Source: Ciona savignyi
Lineage: Eukaryota > Chordata > Ascidiacea > Phlebobranchia > Cionidae
Reading direction: 5' to 3'
Length of the DNA stretch: 64,000 nucleotides
NCBI GenBank assembly: GCA_000149265.1
Contig: CH003326.1
Coordinates: 30,344 to 94,343 of the forward strand
The notes below the pieces were generated by a model that was given only the letters and a program-made list of their open reading frames with translations, ran no database searches and had not been told where the DNA came from. Position 1 is the first letter of the stretch; each line of letters starts with the position of its first letter. Below, one piece after another: positions 21,823 through 34,279 of the stretch. A program made the translations under genes and the position numbers.

Positions 21823-22461
21823 TTCTTTCACAGCCTACAACCGTAACAACCAACAAATAGGCCTGCCTTTTATATATTGGTATAGGCTAAGTCTTTTTTA
21901 AATTGAAAAATAATATTTAAAATACGAATAAATCCAAGTCACCCGGAATGGAACCTAGACTACAGAAAAGTACATAACTCCGGATTCTTTCGTAGATGTT
22001 AGTTTACTTAAAATACCAACGGTAACATAACATCACGCATTACAAATGTCACACTTTCAAATAGTTAATTCATGTGAACTATGAATGTTTAATAACACGA
22101 CAAATACAGTGCATAATCAATCTGACAGAAGAATTATTAATTTAAACAAGAAATTGTTTTTCTCGCGACTTTTCACGCAAATCACGTTTCATACATAGCG
22201 CTAATGGAGCAACAGCCAATCACAGAACAGCATGATTTGACGTAAATGAATTGACCAATCAGAAACGCTGACAGTTTAAAAGGCAGTGGTTTCTACATGG
22301 TGACGCCATTTCCAAATATTTTATTCGGGGTGTTTGGTTAAACATCTATTTAGATTAATTTTGGCACAACACTTTGAAGACTTTTACTCTAGGTAATCGA
22401 TGTAATTTAGTTACTTTAATAACCTTTTGCCCCAATCAAATAGCAGCAAGTAAAACACATC
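21823..22461. promoter_or_regulatory. Probable cdk1 promoter, possibly bidirectional
   Basis: Two CCAAT boxes (agccaatcac near 22214 and gaccaatcag near 22252) lie 40 bp apart, about 400 bp upstream of the cdk1 start; paired CCAAT boxes bound by NF-Y are typical of cell-cycle promoters. The sequence GGTTGTAG just before the cdk1 ATG could be a cis- or trans-splice acceptor. A short plus-strand coding start at 22462 suggests divergent transcription. Confidence 0.4.
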
Positions 22462-22559
22462 ATGCCACAGGAACAAGAAAATACGGCAAAACGAACAGTC
22501 GTTAAAACTCGTCATCAAAAAAGATATACATCGTTAAAGCTATCCGGTCGGAGTCAGAG
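22462..22559 (+). CDS. Possible first coding exon of an unknown divergent gene
   Basis: An ATG is followed by 32 codons rich in Lys/Arg/Gln/Thr (start MPQEQENTAKRTVVKTRHQK) and an acceptable donor, CAGAG|GTATAT. No second exon could be found in the next kilobases, and I recognise no family. Weakly supported; its main support is its position opposite cdk1 across a CCAAT-rich region. Confidence 0.25.
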
Positions 22560-22654
22560 GTATATTTAAAGAAATAAACAGGGTATATTCTGTCCTAATA
22601 ATAGCGGACTTAAACCCAAGCCTAAATGAAAAATAATAGAAAAATAAGCCTATA

Positions 22655-22862
22655 TGATATGTTCATCCCGTGAATGGGAATACGTAGCTTGATTATCACA
22701 ACCGTCAGATGACATCTTGCCCTCCGTCGAGTTTCCAGAGCTTAAAAGTGTGTTGTGTATATGTTTCACACGTTCCTTTAATTTAGTAGAACCCATTAAT
22801 CCACTGGGTTCAGGCGATGTCTGTTAAGTGCCTTGCCCGAGGATACAAACGATAAGTTATGG
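22655..22862 (-). mobile_element. SINE copy, diverged
   Basis: Landmarks in order: tcatcccgtgaatgggaata, gtttccagagcttaaaagtg, gtgttgtgtatatgtttcac, tagtagaacccattaatcca, ctgggttcaggcgatgtctg and ttaagtgccttgcccgagg. Confidence 0.8.
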
Positions 22863-24077
22863 ACTAGTTTAGTTTATGTAGAGTTTACCAAGTTTCAAGT
22901 TAGTAATTCAAGGGCTATTTGATATTTAACTATTTGACAAATCAACCCCCACCTTCCCATAACATTTCCTGTCGTGCCGGAAGTTCATAATGAGGGAGGT
23001 CTCCATTCGTTCAATGAGTTCAACTTTGGAAATAACTCCAATCTTAAATTACCCATTTTAAAAGGGCTAAGTTTCGAACGAGTGGTGACTCCTTACTTGC
23101 TTTGTTATATAATGTCGGGTTGCGTAAGAATCGGAAGAAACATAATCGTTAATATCCACCATTCAGACACAAATGGAAATCAGTTTAACCGTCCCTGATC
23201 TTTGTTTTGTCTTATTTTACTGTTAATTATTACAAATAATATAATTAAACTAAACTTCCTTAATTACTCCGTATTAGGATTGTTCGTAATTGCTGTTTTT
23301 ACTACTTTTCCTCTACGTCAAATTAACAACAAGAAAGGCATCTAAATTTAGGGTAATATTAAAAATTAAACTGTATAGGTAAATCCCATTATAAAATTGA
23401 CACCCATGATTATGTGTATTCATATTACCGAGTAAAGTTTCCATCGAACCCATGATCAGTTCGTCCATAAGATAGTTTATACATATGGAGCGTAAATGAA
23501 TTGGTTATGATAACCACACGACCACACCAATGGTTATATGTTGTTATGCAGAAGCTTCTCTAACATGGAAACGGGAAATTATGATGACGTATGTCCATTA
23601 AGGGATTTCCCCGGAAGTGATTACAGTATCGATCGAACCCAACACCGTGGTTGTGTCACTTGTAGGTCGAGAAGTCAATCAACTTATCAATAGTTCACCG
23701 TTTTGTATTTTTATTTAAAACCGGAAGTCAATCTTGGTTCCATACAGGAAACCGTGTCATAAACAGGATATTACGTCAGAAGACCTTTGGTGTCAAAAGT
23801 TAATATTCAAAGTACAAAACAATTAAATGTCTACATATTTAGCACGTATATCTGTACATCGTATATAAAGTATAAGAAATATGGATAAGTAGATGCGAAT
23901 TGTGATCGAAAGTAAAAGTTTCCATCATCAGCATGGTGTGTGGGTCTTGTTAATCGTTAACTATGTTGCGACATTTATACTGTGTGTACATGAGGACGTC
24001 AGGCTTATTGGGTTATCGGGGAACATATGTAAACTTTCATTGCGTAACATTGAGTCACATGAGTACAACGTCAAGCT
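22863..24077. other. Intergenic, no gene seen
   Basis: AT-rich, with only short open frames of random-looking composition. Confidence 0.4.
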
Positions 24078-26331
24078 TTAATGACTTGATTGGTCCGATG
24101 AGCTGGTGTGAGGTGTATGTGGTATCGGTTGGTTGGTTGGACCGGTCGGGTATGGTGCTGCCCCGTAGGAGTTGAACTGATGGTTTTGCGCTTGCAGTCC
24201 TTGCTGTTGTAGTTGGTCGTAGGAAGGTGGGAAATCACTCACTTTGACAGTGGAAACTGCGGTCTGAATTAAAAATATAAACTTCGTCACTGCATGGAAA
24301 TTGTGTCGTTTTGATAGCAAGATATTTATTTGTTGTCACTGAATTATTATCATGTCTCGGGCCAATCGTGATGTAATATAAAGATAACTGCGATGATTTA
24401 GCCAATAACCGGCTTACTATATCCGCCCCATACCGAATAAACGTGTTACTATCTTGTGGAAAGAACCTCTTCAAACTATCACCTCACAATCGAGTTACCA
24501 GACTATTGGAGTTCATTTCTAAAGACAGTCATTTTTGTATAGCTAATTAAGTTATTGGGTTTAGTTTAGTTTATTTTTTGCTTCCACGATGAAAACACAA
24601 GTTAGGGCCTTTGATAAAAATTTGGTAAATCCAATCGATTATTAAGTTTTGGTATATTTAGACGTGGCCGCCAAACCAACATATAAAACAACAAATAACT
24701 GGGACCATGTAACATCCGATAAGTGGTTGAACCACAAACTCAGCTTGTGATTTGAACCCACCACCGTCCGGTGCTCACGGACGAAGTGTCTTTAAGATAG
24801 GAAACGACAGAAAAAACGGGAATTTGTACCAATATTACATGACTTAGAACGGATTATTACTTTGTATTGCACTTGCTCTCCTTCTTATTATAAGTTGTGG
24901 ACGAGGTTATTTGCATCAACGAATGCTATAAATAATATCAATCTACACATTCACTTACTGCTGGATTATAAGCGACGACTGTTGGACTTGCGATGTCCGA
25001 ATGTGCAACACTTCCCCTCGATGAATTCGATCCTTTCTTGGAGCAGAATTTACACAGCGCCACCACACCACCAACAATAAACACAAATGTGACGATACAA
25101 AACCAAAAATCTGGAAGGTTAAAATCAATGTTAGCGAAACAAATCACATGAATTAATTAAAGCGGCTGCCCCAAATTTTAACGGGTGCTTTGAAGAACAA
25201 CATAATTTTGCGGTGCAGCAATAATCGAAGAAACTTAAATTGTACAACCGAAAATACTAATTACGTGCACTGGATTTAACTTGTGCGCATCAGACGTGCC
25301 TTATCATTAATCTTGCGCAACCTTTCTACAGGCTTTTCTAAAGAGCTCGTTGCTAAGATCATTGTATATAATTCAGTATATATAGATATGTATCGGTTGT
25401 GTTAGTGTTGCGTTCCACTTAATAGTAAAACAAGAGAAATGTTTTCACACATAACTCACACCAGAGTCCCCAAACAGCAGTGTACGAACAGCAGTTATTA
25501 TAACGGCCGTTCCCTTGATAATTGCAGCAAAATCCAATGGAAGAATAGGAATCTAAAAGAAAAACAAAACACCACTTTCAGTTTAAAGGGTCCAAACAAA
25601 ATTTTTATAAGTAATACAATATTTTAAATATTTTACGGTTGTCTTGAAATTTAATATTTGAAACTAATTCATCGACAATTCATATATGCAACAGTCGTTT
25701 TCGGCCCACATATCGAACTTTAAATATGCAGGATACAACACCGTACTTATGTTACGGAGGTATCCACATCGGGCTACAGGGTTGACTGGTATATTCAGTG
25801 CGATCTCTATGTCAAGACGTGAGAACCGAATATTCACGTTTATCCGCGTGACCACCCTGCAGGGCCCTGGGGTGCCACCGTAAAGAATCCCACGCACCAG
25901 TAACAAGGAGGTTACAATGAGTGAAAAACATAGTCGTGCTTACCAGGACATATTAATGTCGTATCATGGTCCGTTGTACATACCTCACGCGCCTGTAATA
26001 AATCAAACAGTTCGTTCTTGTTTATACCCAAATGTAGCATTAACATTACGCTTTGTTTTTTATATATAAGACATACAAGTGTAACTAAGCAGTATTTGTT
26101 CAGTTTGTAGCGATTTCATCTGCACGTATGTTGGTTATGATGGTCTAACTTATTTCAATCCTAAACATGAAAACTGTCTGTTGTTTGGATCTCATATAAA
26201 ACTACAACATCGTTGACATAATATCAGGAATATTTAAAATTACCAACATAATACAATCGACTTACTTGAATTAATTGAAAACATCCATGAAAGGATAGAA
26301 ATAGAAGGAAATACGAAAATTCAAAACCCAT
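24078..26331 (-). CDS. VOPP1/WBP1-like single-pass membrane adaptor with PPxY motif, 181 aa
   Basis: Five minus-strand exons join in phase with GT-AG borders: 26331-26266, 25992-25944, 25552-25460, 25110-24959 and 24263-24078. The parts in order are a signal peptide (residues 1-22, MGFEFSYFLLFLSFHGCFQL), a short extracellular domain with six cysteines (27, 37, 47-48, 59-60; motifs GFCCNYQG and NNCCSYTAVWGLW), a transmembrane helix at about 70-89 that starts YFWFCIVTF, a CKFCSKK cytoplasmic border, and a polar tail with PPSY at 132-135. The 'LWYFWF' junction, built across an intron, and the PPxY tail match the VOPP1/WBP1 group of small adaptors, which bind WW-domain HECT ubiquitin ligases and live in endosomal or Golgi membranes. 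Ortholog assignment within the group is not certain. The stop codon overlaps an ATTAAA that could serve as a polyadenylation signal. Confidence 0.85.
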
Positions 26332-26934
26332 TTCTTTGCAAGTTAACGGTTTCTGCTTAACGTTATGCTATAGAAATATAATTGTACATTTTTTGTCCAA
26401 TGAATATACATAAACTCAAATTTGTTAATATTTTCATTAATAATGAGGGTTTATTAATATTGTTTTAACCTAACTTTAAGTTTCTTAAACGGCTTAATTA
26501 AAAAACGACTAATTTAAACAAGCATCATATTAAATAAACTCCACAAGAAACGATTACTGTCTATGACCATTGGAACACTATAAAGATACGCACTTAATAA
26601 TCCGGCGTATTGTAACAAGTGGCTAGGCGTTGCTAAGAACGTGATCACATTAGAAAATTATTAACCTTATCAAGAACATAAGGAGAATTCGGACGTCGAG
26701 CTATGTTTACACTCTTCTACCTACGTACGGTGTTCGATATACATCCTACAAACATAACGCTCGCATGGTCCAACACGTGACGATCAACCACCAACCATAC
26801 GTACAGTGTTGACGTCATAACCACATTATGATGACATAATTGAATCCCATACACCAAGTTCATCATCACCATGTATCGTACACATGTAAACGTTCAAACT
26901 TTCAATAAAATGTTTACAGATAGTTTAGGATATT
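26332..26934. other. Intergenic, no gene seen
   Basis: AT-rich sequence 5' of the VOPP1/WBP1-like gene. A perfect TGACGTCA at about 26814 could be a CRE-type site, but it is isolated. Confidence 0.35.
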
Positions 26935-27240
26935 TATGTTTATCCCCGTGAATGGGAAAACCAAGGGGGTTAACACACGGGCAATCATCAGATCACCTCC
27001 CGCACACACACACATAAGTCAGATCACCTCGCGCCTATCGTCGGGTTACCGGAGCTTTTGCAGTGTGTTGTGTGTGATTTGTGTGTGACCTTCCTTCAAT
27101 TTGGTAGAACCCAACAATCCACTGGGTTTAGGCAAAGTTCGTTAAGGGCCTTTCCCAAGATGACAACCCACTATAGCTAGCGACCAGTTTCGAAGCATCA
27201 ACCCTTTCGCTAAGAAGTGATGCACTTACCCACCAAGCTA
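26935..27240 (-). mobile_element. SINE, nearly full length
   Basis: The copy starts with atgtttatccccgtgaatgg and runs through the body to the tRNA-like head near 27190-27240 (agtttcgaagcatcaac, then cccaccaagct). A 20-30 bp internal duplication around a CA-rich run (cacacacacacat) repeats 'gtcagatcacctc' at about 27012-27030. Confidence 0.88.
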
Positions 27241-29656
27241 AGATACGAAAGTATTAAATGGTATTGGTTGGTTTTATTTTTTAGAATAAATTTCACCTTC
27301 GACCTTGTTGTTTCTTCTACGAAGAAATAAAATAAAGAACTTAAAAGTGCCAATCACGTTTAAACCACGCCCATTTCTATAACTCATTCCGGTTGCACAA
27401 TATTTTTCTGCAATCAAAAATATATGGGCCCCAAGCTTAACCAGCCACGTTTGGTATATATTGTTTCTGCAAGCATAACCTACTTGGTCCCAACTAATCT
27501 AACCTTGTTATTAACGTTTAGTGAAACAATTAATTTTATCATTTATTTTGTTTAATTCGCAAAGGACTTGCGATGATATAATTGATATTTTATTGGGAGG
27601 GCGCTAAGTACTGTATATTATAAGTATGTTATCTCACCATTCGTGAAGTTCAAATCTAATAAAATAACTTCACCACTGAGATGTCGGAGCAACATAGCAT
27701 TTCTGTCCAGCGTTTGGCAACCAATCAAATAATATTAGCTGATATAAAAATGAAATTTAAAACGAAACAAAATCTGTGTATTTATGTTAGTAGACTAGCT
27801 ATGTTATATATGGAAACGAAAGTAGCATATTGCGTCACAGGGAAACGCGTGAAAAATTAATTAAATAGGTCGATGGGATTAGTAATTTGTCAAATGTGAA
27901 AGGATTGTCTTTATGCAAATTGTACCTATGCAATCATTCCATCGCAGTCATGCAAATGTTCATTCGCGCTGAAGCTGCCGCTTCTGCAACCGAATTAAAC
28001 TTGGAATCTCAGGACGCCTTCGTAACTTCCTGTCTGATCTACCTTATTACTAGCTATAGTGGGGTAATGGGTTTTACTAAATGAAATAAACATTTTATTT
28101 ATATACAACACACTGCAATACCTCCGGCTGACGGTTAAGCATCATATTTAATGTAACTAAGATAAGTATTGTGGAACATTTCCAGCTACAACGAAGGGAT
28201 ATATATCTCAAATGGTCTAAAGGAGTCGTAAAACCAATTATTATCACTATCTCCCCAATACAAACTGACCTCACAAAAACGGTTGTCACTTAAAATCCTG
28301 ACATAGGAAACAATTATACATACCCCTTTTGGACATTGGGAATTTTTCCCAACAAAACAGCTAGCAGATGCGCAATCAACACCTTTATTTTACAAAGCAC
28401 TGCTCCACTATTACAAAACTTCACAGCTAAAATTTCGAACCCACAATGGACTCTTTTCCAATACGGTTTTTGTACTTTATCTCATTAGTTTATTTTATTC
28501 CTGTTATTATCAGAAGTTAAAGCAGACTAACGAACATTCGCAAAACGGCAGTCGTGATTATATTATTGGGTCTCTTGGGAATTTTTCTGACTTAATATAC
28601 CTATACCACCTAGCCACTGTAAATCCACACCACCAGAAGATTTAACTCGATTGAATATTTACCTCCTTATTATATAAAGCTTAAGTGTGACTGATCACTA
28701 GTTCAGTTGAATTTAATAAATAGGGGATCGTATATATTCCTACAGAATTATTAAGTTTTATTCTTTTAACTACCCGTAAACATTTTATTGATAGTTAATA
28801 TGTATGAACTTGGTGAATGGTTGATCTGAATACAAATGTGAGTGTGTGGGTCACGTGTTGAACCATGCGGAAGAGTTATGTTTGCAATATGTTTATCGAA
28901 CACTATACGTAGGTGGGAGAGTGTAAACAGTACGTCCGAATTATTTTTAACTGTGCTTAATAATGTGAATGATTCAATGTGATTTGTAACGACAGATTGT
29001 TTTAAAAACTTATGCGATTGTAGCGGCAGCTTATGTTTAGTAGGATAGGATAGGATATTCATGTTTATCCCCGTGAATGGGAAAACCAAGGCTGGACTTT
29101 TATCTTATTTAACATTTAGCTAACTGTACAGTTAGCGTTAAGTTTATTTATAGTTTGTTTCTGACACTGCGGCGGTGGAGGTTATTTGATTATAAGCATA
29201 ACGTGCTCTTCATAGGTCCGTTCGTACCAGCTACCGGGTCAACAGTCTCCAAATCGACTGTCATGCGTCTGGTCAGCTGGTCATGCAATGTCGTTTCGTT
29301 CTCCACAATGTGTTATACATACGATGTAAATTTCATAACACATCGGAAAGTGCTGCTCGTTAAATGTGTCACATTGCTCTGTTGGTCTTCGATGCAACAA
29401 GCTTTAACGCTTTTATGTAGACATCAAGGAACCAGTATAAGTTCTATTTTGGAACCAAGAATTAAAAATAACGCACGGTTTTCTTATTTCTATTTATTGG
29501 ACGTTATTTCAGAAGTATGCAACTAGTGTTTGCACTAAAAGGTTGGAAAATTCATCGAATTGAGAGTTTCAGGGATGTCAACTAGCCTGGCCTACATGTT
29601 TCTTTGTCGAAATTGTGGTAAAAAGCCTTAAGAAATACCACCTAGTCACCTTGAAA
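27241..29656. other. Non-coding with repeat fragments
   Basis: Contains a dispersed repeat at about 27450-27525 ('gtttctgcaagcataac'), a plus-strand SINE fragment at about 28060-28130 ('acaacacactgcaatacctc') and a minus-strand SINE tail at about 29045-29092 ('atgtttatccccgtgaatgg'). A 123-codon plus-strand frame at 29155-29526 has no recognisable feature. Confidence 0.5.
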
Positions 29657-29918
29657 GCATGTGTGGCCGAATGGTTAGCGCGACCGATTCATATACAGCA
29701 TGTGTGACCGAATGGTTAGCGCGACCGATTCATATACAGCATGTGTGACCGAATGGTTAGCGCGACCGATTCATATACAGCATGTGTGGCCGAATGGTTA
29801 GCGTGACCGATATATATATAGCATGTGTGGCCGAATGGTTAGCGCGACCGATTTACATACAGCATGTGTGGCCGAATGGTTAGCGCGACCGATTCATATA
29901 CAGCATGTGTGGTCGAAT
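29657..29918 (+). repeat. 41-bp tandem array of a tRNA-Ser-like A-box fragment
   Basis: Six full units and one partial unit start at 29657, 29698, 29739, 29780, 29821, 29862 and 29903. Each unit holds gtgtggccgaatggttagcg followed by cgaccgattcatatacagca. The first half matches the D-arm and A-box region of a serine/leucine-type tRNA. There is no B box, so these are not tRNA genes. The same fragment is dispersed singly elsewhere in the window. Confidence 0.93.
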
Positions 29919-32838
29919 TTATGGATATTAAATATAATAAAAGCGACCGCCCAACCTAAGCAAGATTACAATAAATTGGAACCAAAATTATTCAAATTAT
30001 TCGATGTAATTATTTAGCGTAGCAGGAAGTGACGTAGAAGGAGCTTTGTGCATGAGTCGAAGACAAAGCGGAAGTCGTTGTTGATTGGTTTCCGTAGCTT
30101 CGTTGTTGAACCACATTAGCGTGGCATGATTAAGGAATATATGTGTTTATAATATAAAGATAATTACTCTACCCAATGTATGTTTGCACTGATAGAAGCA
30201 AGGCAGAGTGCATTGGCATAGTCGACAAATGCTATTTGTAAAAAGTTTTGTTTTTTCCAAAAGTGCTATATTTATTTATTTAGAAGAAAAAAATAATTCA
30301 ATTTAAAACGTCAGAGTTGTATATGGTTTGTGTGCAGTGATACATGGACTTACTATCTTCAGGGATATTCCAGGCCCAGGAATAGCAAAGACGCCGGTAT
30401 GTTATCAGCGCCGTTATTGTTTATCAGCCGAATCAGAGGATTGGATTAGACAGTATATTCACATTTCAAAGAAATTGTAAGATGTAAGGTATTTAGTGAT
30501 CTAGGAGCGAGAAGTAAAATAACCCAGTTTTTTCTGGGAACTCCTGTAACAAAATATTTTTTGTGTTTTATTGTATGTTTATGCGAGCAGGATTTCCACA
30601 ATTTGTGTTTAATACACCGAGTATGTAGTTTGTTTCTGCAAGCATAAACGCATGGGTCCCTGAGGTAACAAACCGATCTTGTTATCCATGTTCATTATAC
30701 AGAATTCATGCTTTTTAGATATGCTGCGTGCACGTCTGGAGTTTTGTTTCTTTAACTAAAAACTGATGGTTCCCTGAGTTACAACAATATTAAATATGTA
30801 ATTCGTCTTTTGACGACCCGTATAAAAACAGAGGAATGTTTCAAACATAGTTTTAGAAATGTTAACATTTTTTGATTATTTTTTATGGTAATTTGTTTGT
30901 ATAACAACATGAATACGTCATTCATAAAAACTTGTGAACTAATTATGCACACATGCAGAAACATATAGCAGCCGAGGGCTTCTTTCATATTCCCAAACAC
31001 CAAATTTCGATTTAATCGGTCCTGAAATGCCGCTAATACAACGAATGCGATGCTTATATATTGGTGTCCATATATCTCTTTCCTGGTTGTAATTTTTACA
31101 TTTTCGTGTTTTTATTATTTTTTACTGCAGATTTTAAGTTGTGAAATAAAGCGCGCACGCTTGCTTATTGCTAATCCTTACGTGGATTGTTTGGTTACCT
31201 AAATTGGTTTCTTTATTATTCAAACTTTGAACTCTTTGATTTAGCATTAAATTTATTACTTTGAAGAGTTAAATCGTAATTTAGTTAAACAGTAATTTAA
31301 TCCGGATAAAGACAACCGCCGCTGTGTATCCAACACAATACTTTGAATGACGAATGTATTGAATGAGCTCGTGTTACACATTGTCCTTTGTTAAGATAGG
31401 AACATTGAAGATTGGTTGTAAACACGGGTCGGTTGCCAACTGGTACAAACAATGGATCGAGCCACTTGTTACCGACTCGCAGTAAATTCCAGTGCTCGCA
31501 TATGTCTGATCCTCCTGCAGAAAGAAACTGAACAAGGTAAGTAACAAATGAAAGTATTTAAAGACTATATCAGTCAACGGTTTGACAGGCATGGCATGAC
31601 GCCCCGACATCTACCAGAATGAATAATGGAATCGCAATTAAACTTTGTCAATTGGTAGACAACGTAATTTAGATATGCAGACTCCAAAATTATAGGTAAC
31701 AAGCCAAGGGGATTTTTTAGATCATTAAAACTAAACTAGATCCTTTTTAAAAAAATAACTTCGTTTGAGCAGAGCGCTTTAACAGACAAACCAATTTTGA
31801 AATGATTTGGCGCGGAAAGTAAAAATCTACGCCCAAAATCTCCAAAATGAAATGGTAGATTTGGATTTAAAATCAAAGAATTATTAGATAATATAATCTA
31901 TATGGAAACTGAAAATTTTGGTAGTAAGCCCGTGGGAGTTTCCCAAAGCCGTGAAAAAGTAAGTCGGACATTTTCATGAATTTAGCTCTACTTCAGAACA
32001 ACGGTTGAACAGATACTTTAATTTATATTATATTAGGTAGAATGTTAGTCGCTAACCATTGTTTTTTCAATTTAAAGAAAGTAAAAAAGTAAACAAGGAA
32101 ATCCAATAAAATTAAGCTATATTTCCAAATCATAATTGTGACAGATTAAACACGGTGATTGAAATGAAACCTCCACAACCAACACACAAAGCAACAACAT
32201 CGCAGACATAAACCTACGAGTTGATGGAATGTCGTCTGCGTTAAAACATATTCTGACAAAGATTTCACACAGACTTTAAGCAAGTGGCAAGGGAAACCCC
32301 CTAATACGTACCAACACCAGTCTACAACCGTACCAACGTTTAAAACACAATATGTGCCCACATCAACCTAGAGGCCTCTCTTGACGATAATAACTCACGC
32401 CAGCTATAACGGTTATTTACTTTTGTGCAAAAATACAAATAGAAGTTTCCCTTTCGTTGCCGCCTAAGTACGTAACAAAGATTGGTGTTCTCTAGGTGGC
32501 GTCATGAGTCAAGTTGTAGGCGCTTCGGCATAGTTTGCGGGGTGTATGATGGTGAACGAAACAAAACTTGACAATTTCATTCTTTTATCATAAAATGTAA
32601 AATTCTTTTAAGATCAAAAGCTTAATTGTCATTTTGCAGTTTGTGCTTCTTTTTTGAAGTTTGTGCTATTTCGTTATTAATAGGATTTCGCTCTAAGATT
32701 ACAAGACTTGAGTTTAAATCTTTCTTTGCCAAGAAGTATTATGAACAAAACATGACTTTTTAAATTGAATTATAATAACTCCCGGGTTATAACCGAGCCA
32801 AACATAATAGGTTTACAAATGGAAGAAGTTTGCTTTAA
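29919..32838. other. Non-coding with repeat fragments
   Basis: A dispersed repeat at about 30610-30705 ('gtatgtagtttgtttctgca', 'agcataaacgcatgggtccc') recurs at about 44755-44815. A reverse-oriented copy of the ~340-bp repeat found at 44850-46115 occupies about 31582-32060. Just before it, at 31521-31536, AAAGAAACTGAACAAG sits between an AG acceptor and a GTAAGT donor and resembles exon-like fragments at 41284. No gene is supported. Confidence 0.5.
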
Positions 32839-33600
32839 AGGGGAACTGAAGTCAATTTTAAGAATATCTTAATAAATGGAAAATAATACGCTGATTTCAA
32901 AAATCAAATCAGTTTCTTCCAATATTGTTTTGTTAAAGAGTTATGAGCAAATATGCATTTTATTTTATGTTAGGGGATTTCCCGTATTACGTCACTGACG
33001 TTGTTGAGATTTCGTGCCTATATGCATTGTATACAATCATGTGCCAGTTTAGAGGTGAATTAGTAACATAAGCGCCTGCAGGAGCGTTGTATTTTTGTTT
33101 TTTTATAAAGACTTAGCATAACACTTGTCATATAGCCTAACTGAACCAATGTACCCGCGTGACAGCTTACCTTAAGCGCGCTCATTCAGGCCTGCACGAT
33201 CCTGGACCTAAGCTGAATGCTGAGGTATACAGGTCTCGTATTTAAGTGACTTTAGAATAATAAGTCTTAGCAATTTATATCATAAATCATAGAAGTGAAG
33301 ACAGAACAAGAAAACAAGAACAGGAGGCAGTAAACTGTAACTGCCAGCAATTTATAGAAATAAACCAGCCATCAATCAAAGATCAGACTATGCGGTGGGA
33401 ACAGCCTATTTCTTTCATGATTGTTGCTTTTCAATATATAGCCATAATCTGCAACGTAGACTAGCAATGTTGTTATCAACCCCTAGGCTACAAACTGAGA
33501 GTGTGAGAGATTTGGTATACATATGCATAGAAGTTTTAACAAATTTCTTTTGTTTTCTTCATTTCTAGAGTAAATTTAAGTTAATGTTGTAACACTAAAA

Positions 33601-33959
33601 TGGATGACAGTTTTCAGCATTCTGGCATGGATGAAAGAAGTTTTATTGTACACAATAAAACAACACAAATTTAGTCATGTGCGTTTGAACCAAGGAAAAC
33701 GTCTGAAAGTATCTTTGAAGATGCAAGCCCCATAGAAGAAAATGTTTATTTAGAAACATTACCTATTGACATGACTTGGTGCCGTTGCAAAAACTGTATT
33801 CTTATGGACACACCGCAAGAATGTTTATTCTGCATGAATGTACATGCATTTGTGCACAAAATAATGCCAGACTGGACTTGCATTACTAAAAGCCCTTATT
33901 TTTCGATTATCTACTTGGATAAAGAAGTTCTTGAAGTTGCACTTGATGTACTGGGTTGA
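33601..33959 (+). pseudogene. Kolobok-borne ORF resembling the P2X7 C-terminal zinc domain, broken
   Basis: An open frame starts MDDSFQHSGMDE, meets an in-frame TAG at 33672-33674, and continues in the same frame to a stop at 33957-33959. The downstream part has W-C-x-C-x2-C (TWCRCKNC), a second Cys pair in ECLFC, and then DWTCITKSPYFSIIYLDKEV. This matches the spacing of the cysteine-rich 'ballast' domain of the P2X7 receptor C-terminus, including its ACITTS-type motif. Free-standing relatives of that domain are known in invertebrate genomes. No channel domain is present, so it is not a receptor gene. It converges on, and overlaps by about 49 bp, the THAP ORF on the other strand. Confidence 0.65.
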
Positions 33960-34279
33960 TCACTATGTTTAAAATCATAATCAGAAAATTTAAAAATTGT
34001 TGGAACTGTATTTTTCACCAAGTGGTTTGTTTTCATCATCTTGGCTACTCCATTGGAGTCAAATACAATTTTACTATGATAATCCTTGTCACAAATATGT
34101 GCACTACACACTGCGGTTCTTTTTCCAGGTAGTTTAAAACGCTTGCATTGTTGTATCCATTGCTTCAACCGTTTTTTGTCGTTGTGAGGAAATCGATGGA
34201 AGAGCACAGGTGGATTGGAATTTCCTGTGCTGTAATAGGAATTTGTACATCCTGGAGCAAAACAATATACTCCAATCAC
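33911..34279 (-). CDS. THAP-domain protein of the Kolobok element, 122 aa
   Basis: The ORF begins with a classic C2CH THAP zinc finger: C6, C11, C58 and H61 (YCFAPGCTN ... VCSAHICDKDY), with the conserved FHRFP box and Trp41 between them. THAP fingers bind DNA at transposon ends in P elements and Kolobok transposases and also occur in host regulators. Here the finger is followed by only about 55 polar residues (ending Ser/Thr-rich), so the catalytic transposase region is absent. Position inside a long inverted-repeat element identifies it as an element gene. It could act as a DNA-binding repressor of related elements, but that is inference. Confidence 0.8.
   Translation of the reverse strand: MIGVYCFAPGCTNSYYSTGNSNPPVLFHRFPHNDKKRLKQWIQQCKRFKLPGKRTAVCSAHICDKDYHSKIVFDSNGVAKMMKTNHLVKNTVPTIFKFSDYDFKHSDQPSTSSATSRTSLSK

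Noticed and set aside
29657-29918. Cluster of tRNA-Ser genes
   Set aside because: Each 41-bp unit has only the A-box half; no B box, anticodon arm or acceptor stem can be formed.
31374-31610. Possible exon of a secreted Cys-containing protein, with a signal-peptide-like ORF at about 32210-32120
   Set aside because: The two pieces cannot be joined by good splice sites, and the interval overlaps a dispersed repeat found at 41284 and 44850-46115.
33601-33959. P2X purinergic receptor gene
   Set aside because: Only the Cys-rich C-terminal-like domain is present, with no channel region, and it lies inside a transposon.
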